A stretch of 9,155 bases of DNA from Campylobacteraceae bacterium (GTDB lineage Bacteria > Campylobacterota > Campylobacteria > Campylobacterales > Sulfurovaceae), in contig JALWLW010000126.1 of NCBI GenBank assembly GCA_027081065.1, forward strand, positions 1 to 9,155, given 5' to 3'. Each line of letters opens with the position of its first letter. The first letter of the stretch is position 1. Shown here one piece after another: positions 6,720 through 9,155 of the stretch. The notes under the pieces were generated by a model. It had not been told where the DNA came from. It saw only the letters and a list, made by a program, of their open reading frames with translations, and did no database searches. Made by a program: the position numbers and the translations under genes.

Positions 6720-7211
6720 TTATACAACCCTCATATTTATATGCTTCTCAATCAGTCCCATAAACTCTTTTAACTCAACAGCATTCATTGCTGATTTAGG
6801 AATAATCTTAAAATTAGCAATGCCTGTATAGAGGATTACATAGTTATCATCTTCTTTATATTTGCTAAAAGTATCCCAAGGTATAGGCTTTTCATTGTTT
6901 CCTACACGTATGCCTTTGGCTGAAACTCTTAAGCTAACCTCTTTAGAGAGCGTTTCACTTCGTTCATAAAGCTTTTTTGACTGATACTCTCCTAACATTT
7001 TAGTAAGTAACAAATAGAACGCTACAGCAAAAAACAAAGCTCCAAAGTTTCTAAATATCTCTCGTCCACTACTATAATCAGTACTAATTAATACCACCGT
7101 CACAGCCATCATAATATAAACAGCAATCATCAGTTTTCTAAAACCCATTTTTTGATGTAACTTAATAGCTTCTAAATACTCTTCTTTACTCAACTTATAT
7201 TTAATCTTCAT
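6720..7211 (-). CDS. YcxB-like inner-membrane protein
   Basis: A 163-residue protein with two membrane segments at about 25-43 and 55-71, a short connecting loop, and a soluble C-terminal part of about 90 residues. The C-terminal pattern (VSAKGIRVGNNEKPIPWDTFSKY, then YVILYTGIANFKIIPKSA) matches YcxB-like domains: a strand ending in a glycine, a conserved I-PWD/S core, a run of beta strands and an I-PK turn. These are small membrane proteins of unknown function found in many bacteria. Translation starts at 7211 with a good AAAGGGA site about 6 nt upstream, 22 nt after the methyltransferase stop, so it is likely the last gene of the three-gene operon from 8937. No functional link to the enzymes upstream is evident. 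Confidence 0.8.
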   Translation of the reverse strand: MKIKYKLSKEEYLEAIKLHQKMGFRKLMIAVYIMMAVTVVLISTDYSSGREIFRNFGALFFAVAFYLLLTKMLGEYQSKKLYERSETLSKEVSLRVSAKGIRVGNNEKPIPWDTFSKYKEDDNYVILYTGIANFKIIPKSAMNAVELKEFMGLIEKHINMRVV

Positions 7212-7233
7212 ATTTTCCCTTTAATTCTTTCTC

Positions 7234-7794
7234 TTAACTTGTTTTTCTTGCAACCATTGAAGCTCTCATGCTATTCTGTCCACAAATATTTTTACTCATA
7301 AAATTTTCTAAATAGATAATCTCATAATTATTAGAAAATGTCTCTTCTAATTCATTCTCTTCTAGTAAAAAGGCTCTATTAGAGGGTACTTTTTCATTCT
7401 CTTCATCATGCATAAAAGTCTCCATAATAAAAACACCATCTTCTTTTAATGCCTTATATATTTGAGGAAATAACTTACGTTCTAAAAAATAAGTGCAAAC
7501 TATTAAATCATAAGCATTTTCTTTTAACTCATAAGCATCAAAATCAACCACTTGTGCTTCGATGTTTTCTAAACCTCTTAAACTCTCAATAGCCACTTCA
7601 GAAATGTCTAAAGCATCTACTTCAAAACCCATCTTAGCTAAAAGTTTAGCATTTCGTCCCATACCACAGGCAATGTCTAAAGCTTTATTTCCTTTTGCCT
7701 CTTTTGCATAATTTCTTACAACTGCAATCTCATTTTGAGGAAGTAAAGCACTTTTATACTTTTCATCCCAACGTTTTTTATCTTCAATACTCAT
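7234..7794 (-). CDS. Class I SAM methyltransferase, TehB-like
   Basis: A 186-residue cytoplasmic methyltransferase. It has the small-methyltransferase N-terminus (KRWDEKY), motif I at 38-46 (ALDIACGMGRNA), acidic D63 in VDALDIS, a VDFDAY adenine contact, motif IV LIVCTYFLER and the motif VI block LKEDGVFIMETFM. This pattern is that of TehB/UbiE-type small-molecule methyltransferases; the CG-GRNA loop in particular is TehB-like. It lacks the NPPY signature of base-modifying enzymes. The ATG immediately follows the stop of the FAD oxidoreductase gene (TAGATG) and has a good TTGGAGAG ribosome site inside that gene, so the two are tightly co-expressed. A role as partner to the MnmC2-like oxidoreductase is possible but unproven; detoxification of a metalloid or a small molecule is the main alternative. 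Confidence 0.85.
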   Translation of the reverse strand: MSIEDKKRWDEKYKSALLPQNEIAVVRNYAKEAKGNKALDIACGMGRNAKLLAKMGFEVDALDISEVAIESLRGLENIEAQVVDFDAYELKENAYDLIVCTYFLERKLFPQIYKALKEDGVFIMETFMHDEENEKVPSNRAFLLEENELEETFSNNYEIIYLENFMSKNICGQNSMRASMVARKTS

Positions 7795-8937
7795 CTATCT
7801 CTCCAATTCAGGTGACTTTCTACACCATTTTAAAAATAGTCTATCGGGGTTTACCCGTTTATCTATCTCTTTTCCATCAACAATCTTTTCAGCTAACATT
7901 TTTCCCATAAGTGGTGCAAACACAAAGCCACGACCCCCCAAGCCATTACAAACATAAAGATTATCCATATATTTGGGTTTACTCTGTAACTTCGCACCTC
8001 GAACAAGTTTTGGGTTTTTAGCTAACATTTCATTGACATCAATAACTTCACCAATCAAAGGAAAATAATCTTTAGAACCAGCTCTCATACCACAAAAAGT
8101 CTCTTTGAGCTTAAAATCAGAAGTATCAACCATCTCAGATGCTACAGTAAAAAGACCTTGTAATGGCTCAGTTCCACAACGGATACAACTCTGTACCTCT
8201 TTTTCATGTGTAGCACCTATTTTTACAATGCCATTGATATTGGCTGAGACAGAAATGTTTTTATGCATTGAAACATTTAACGCTAAAGAACTCTCATAGT
8301 CCCCACGTGTTCCCCAAGTTCCTTTTACTCCCATATAACGCATATCAAAAAACTTGTTTTCATAACCTGTTGCCAAAATGAGTTTACTTGCCCTATAGTC
8401 TCCTACATACCAAAAACTTTCTTCATAATTTAAAGATTTAACATCATATTGCTTGTATTCAATCTCTTCTAATAAAGCCTCACATATTTTAGGAGCATCA
8501 CAAACTCCTGCTTCATTAAAAAAAAAACTCTCTTGGGCTTCTCTAATACCTATCTTTTCTAACTCTTGCTTACTTAGCCATTTTAGGCTAGATTGATCAT
8601 ACTTTTCATACTCCATAAAAAGTTCAGCATCTTTTTCATCTTTAGGAATACGAATTACCCCTGTTTGAGTAAAATATTGGGGAAAATTTTTGAGATAAAA
8701 TTCTTTTGCAAATTCAAATGCTTCATTAGTTAAACTTTGTAAGTTTGAGCCTTTGCCAATTTTAGGAGAAACAAAAGCCCCAGCAGCAGATGAACCACCA
8801 CTTTTAGCAATGCCATCACGGTCAAGCACTAAAACTTTTAGTCCTTTTTCTTGTAAAAAATAAGCTGATGAGCACCCTGCAATACCAGCACCAATAACAA
8901 TGACATCATAGCTATTTGTATAAAAAACTTTATTCAT
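7795..8937 (-). CDS. FAD-dependent oxidoreductase, MnmC C-terminal domain-like (DAO family)
   Basis: A 380-residue flavoprotein. The Rossmann FAD-binding motif is at 12-21 (VIVIGAGIAG), and D39 lies at the end of strand 2 for ribose binding. SGGSSAAGAFVSPKIGKGSN at 46-65 corresponds to the ASGN-x-G segment of MnmC. Other MnmC-like landmarks are GVKGTWG (203-209), a KIGATHEKE strand (239-247), MRAGSKDYFPLIGEV (284-298) and GLGGRGFVFAPLMG (332-345), equivalent to GHGSRGL-APL. In E. coli the MnmC oxidoreductase domain removes the carboxymethyl group from cmnm5(s2)U34 of tRNA. Here it is a stand-alone protein without the N-terminal DUF752 methyltransferase domain. An unusual CIRCG pair (C251, C254) could bind a metal or form a disulfide. 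It starts the operon and has a TATAAT only five bases before the ATG with no clear ribosome site. General D-amino-acid oxidase-like activity is the alternative. Confidence 0.82.
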   Translation of the reverse strand: MNKVFYTNSYDVIVIGAGIAGCSSAYFLQEKGLKVLVLDRDGIAKSGGSSAAGAFVSPKIGKGSNLQSLTNEAFEFAKEFYLKNFPQYFTQTGVIRIPKDEKDAELFMEYEKYDQSSLKWLSKQELEKIGIREAQESFFFNEAGVCDAPKICEALLEEIEYKQYDVKSLNYEESFWYVGDYRASKLILATGYENKFFDMRYMGVKGTWGTRGDYESSLALNVSMHKNISVSANINGIVKIGATHEKEVQSCIRCGTEPLQGLFTVASEMVDTSDFKLKETFCGMRAGSKDYFPLIGEVIDVNEMLAKNPKLVRGAKLQSKPKYMDNLYVCNGLGGRGFVFAPLMGKMLAEKIVDGKEIDKRVNPDRLFLKWCRKSPELER

Positions 8938-8942
8938 ATCTT

Positions 8943-8948
8943 ATTATA
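8943..8948 (-). promoter_or_regulatory. -10 box for the FAD oxidoreductase operon, almost abutting the ATG
   Basis: Minus-strand TATAAT in GTTATAATAAGATATG. Only five bases separate the hexamer from the ATG at 8937, so transcription would start at or within a base or two of the start codon. This predicts a leaderless mRNA unless a promoter further upstream is used. Confidence 0.45.
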
Positions 8949-8996
8949 ACTAATTTTATCTCAACAAAAAATGTAGAACTCCACCATGTTCTGAAC

Positions 8997-9021
8997 TTGA
9001 GGTCGCAAATTGCGACCTCAA
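8997..9021. repeat. Perfect 12-bp inverted repeat around one base
   Basis: TTGAGGTCGCAA, one A, then its exact reverse complement. It is far more GC-rich than its surroundings. On the plus strand it is followed by AAATTTT, so it could be a rho-independent terminator with a GAGGTCGC stem. No plus-strand gene lies upstream, however, and on the minus strand it has no U-tract. In one plus frame it reads LRSQIATS, a phrase I associate with ORF6N/KilA-N-type DNA-binding proteins, so it may be a remnant of such a gene. Confidence 0.6.
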
Positions 9022-9061
9022 AATTTTAAGCTCGTTTGTATAATCAAAAACCACTCAAGAA

Positions 9062-9131
9062 AAGCAGATATAATAAAACTGTAGAGTCGGTTGATGTAGA
9101 TTGATTTCCTCGTTGAAGCCGTTATAATAAA
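9062..9131 (+). repeat. Imperfect 16-bp direct repeat containing TATAAT
   Basis: AAGCAGATATAATAAA (9062-9077) and AAGCCGTTATAATAAA (9116-9131) match at 14 of 16 positions with a 54-base period. Each contains a good -10-like hexamer. It could be a duplicated promoter element or part of a decayed repeat unit; only two copies are visible before the window ends. Confidence 0.35.
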
Positions 9132-9155
9132 TGAGCCTGTATGGGAGCTAAATTG

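Larger units (their letters stand above)
8938..9155. other. Right-edge segment without an identified gene
   Basis: About 218 bases with no convincing gene. It holds the oxidoreductase promoter, a perfect inverted repeat (8997-9021), TATAAT boxes on the plus strand at 9039-9044, 9069-9074 and 9123-9128, and a 16-base imperfect direct repeat. A minus-strand frame from the edge to a stop at 9018 stays open for 45 codons, but its translation resembles nothing I know. Plus-strand frames suggest protein-like pieces (KTVESVDV, then FLVEAVIINEPVWELN one frame over) separated by a frame change, as in a decayed gene. I cannot assign it. Confidence 0.4.

Noticed and set aside
6700..6740. Bidirectional terminator between the convergent genes at 6717 and 6720
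   Set aside because: The stops are 2 nt apart and no GC-containing hairpin is visible on either side, so a terminator could not be supported.
7795..8937. ThiO/glycine oxidase or D-amino-acid dehydrogenase
   Set aside because: The ASGN-like segment and the MRAGSKDYFPLIGEV and GLGGRGFVFAPL blocks fit the MnmC C-terminal family better, and no thiamine or amino-acid catabolism genes are nearby; not fully excluded.
9051..9155. CRISPR array or tracrRNA-like region at the right edge
   Set aside because: Only two imperfect 16-base copies are visible, no 20-50 base repeat is conserved, no cas gene is in the window, and I could not fold a convincing anti-repeat/nexus pair. It stays an unassigned region.

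Overview
This window looks like chromosome from a member of the Campylobacterota (the Sulfurimonas / Sulfurovum / Arcobacter side of the phylum). It is AT-rich, its recognisable promoters are TATAAT -10 boxes with no convincing -35, and its sensor kinase closely resembles the ArsS-type kinases of Helicobacter and relatives. No rRNA, tRNA, CRISPR array or transposase gene is visible. The placement is inference from protein style, not from a marker gene.

Layout. 1-1055 (-): 5' part of a secreted von Willebrand A (VWA) protein running off the left edge. 1111-2467 (-): rsmD (16S rRNA m2G966 methyltransferase) followed with 1 nt spacing by a NYN-domain nuclease with a C-terminal LOTUS/OST-HTH domain. 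2540-2953 (-): exported single-domain rhodanese. 3060-4413 (-): an ArsRS-like two-component locus in which the response regulator is cut off after about 44 residues and runs straight into the kinase gene. 4494-6380 (+): divergent pair of an MltB-type lytic transglycosylase and a class I methyltransferase joined as TAG-ATG. 6433-6717 (+): small zinc-ribbon lipoprotein. 6720-8937 (-): convergent operon, read right to left as a MnmC2-like FAD oxidoreductase, a TehB-like methyltransferase and a YcxB-like membrane protein. 8938-9155: a gene-poor edge with a perfect inverted repeat and three TATAAT boxes.

How the genes relate. rsmD plus the NYN-LOTUS nuclease form an RNA-directed pair. The FAD oxidoreductase and its coupled methyltransferase could together replace bifunctional MnmC in tRNA wobble-uridine modification, though this is a hypothesis. 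The VWA protein, rhodanese, transglycosylase and lipoprotein all carry export signals and act outside the cytoplasm.

The clearest anomaly is the two-component locus. An internal deletion (real, or an assembly artefact) has removed the phospho-acceptor half of the receiver, the whole output domain and the kinase's own start codon, while the kinase reading frame is otherwise intact. I did not find a clearly new multi-gene system; the points most worth a second look are that deletion, the MnmC2-like/methyltransferase pair, and the unassigned right edge.
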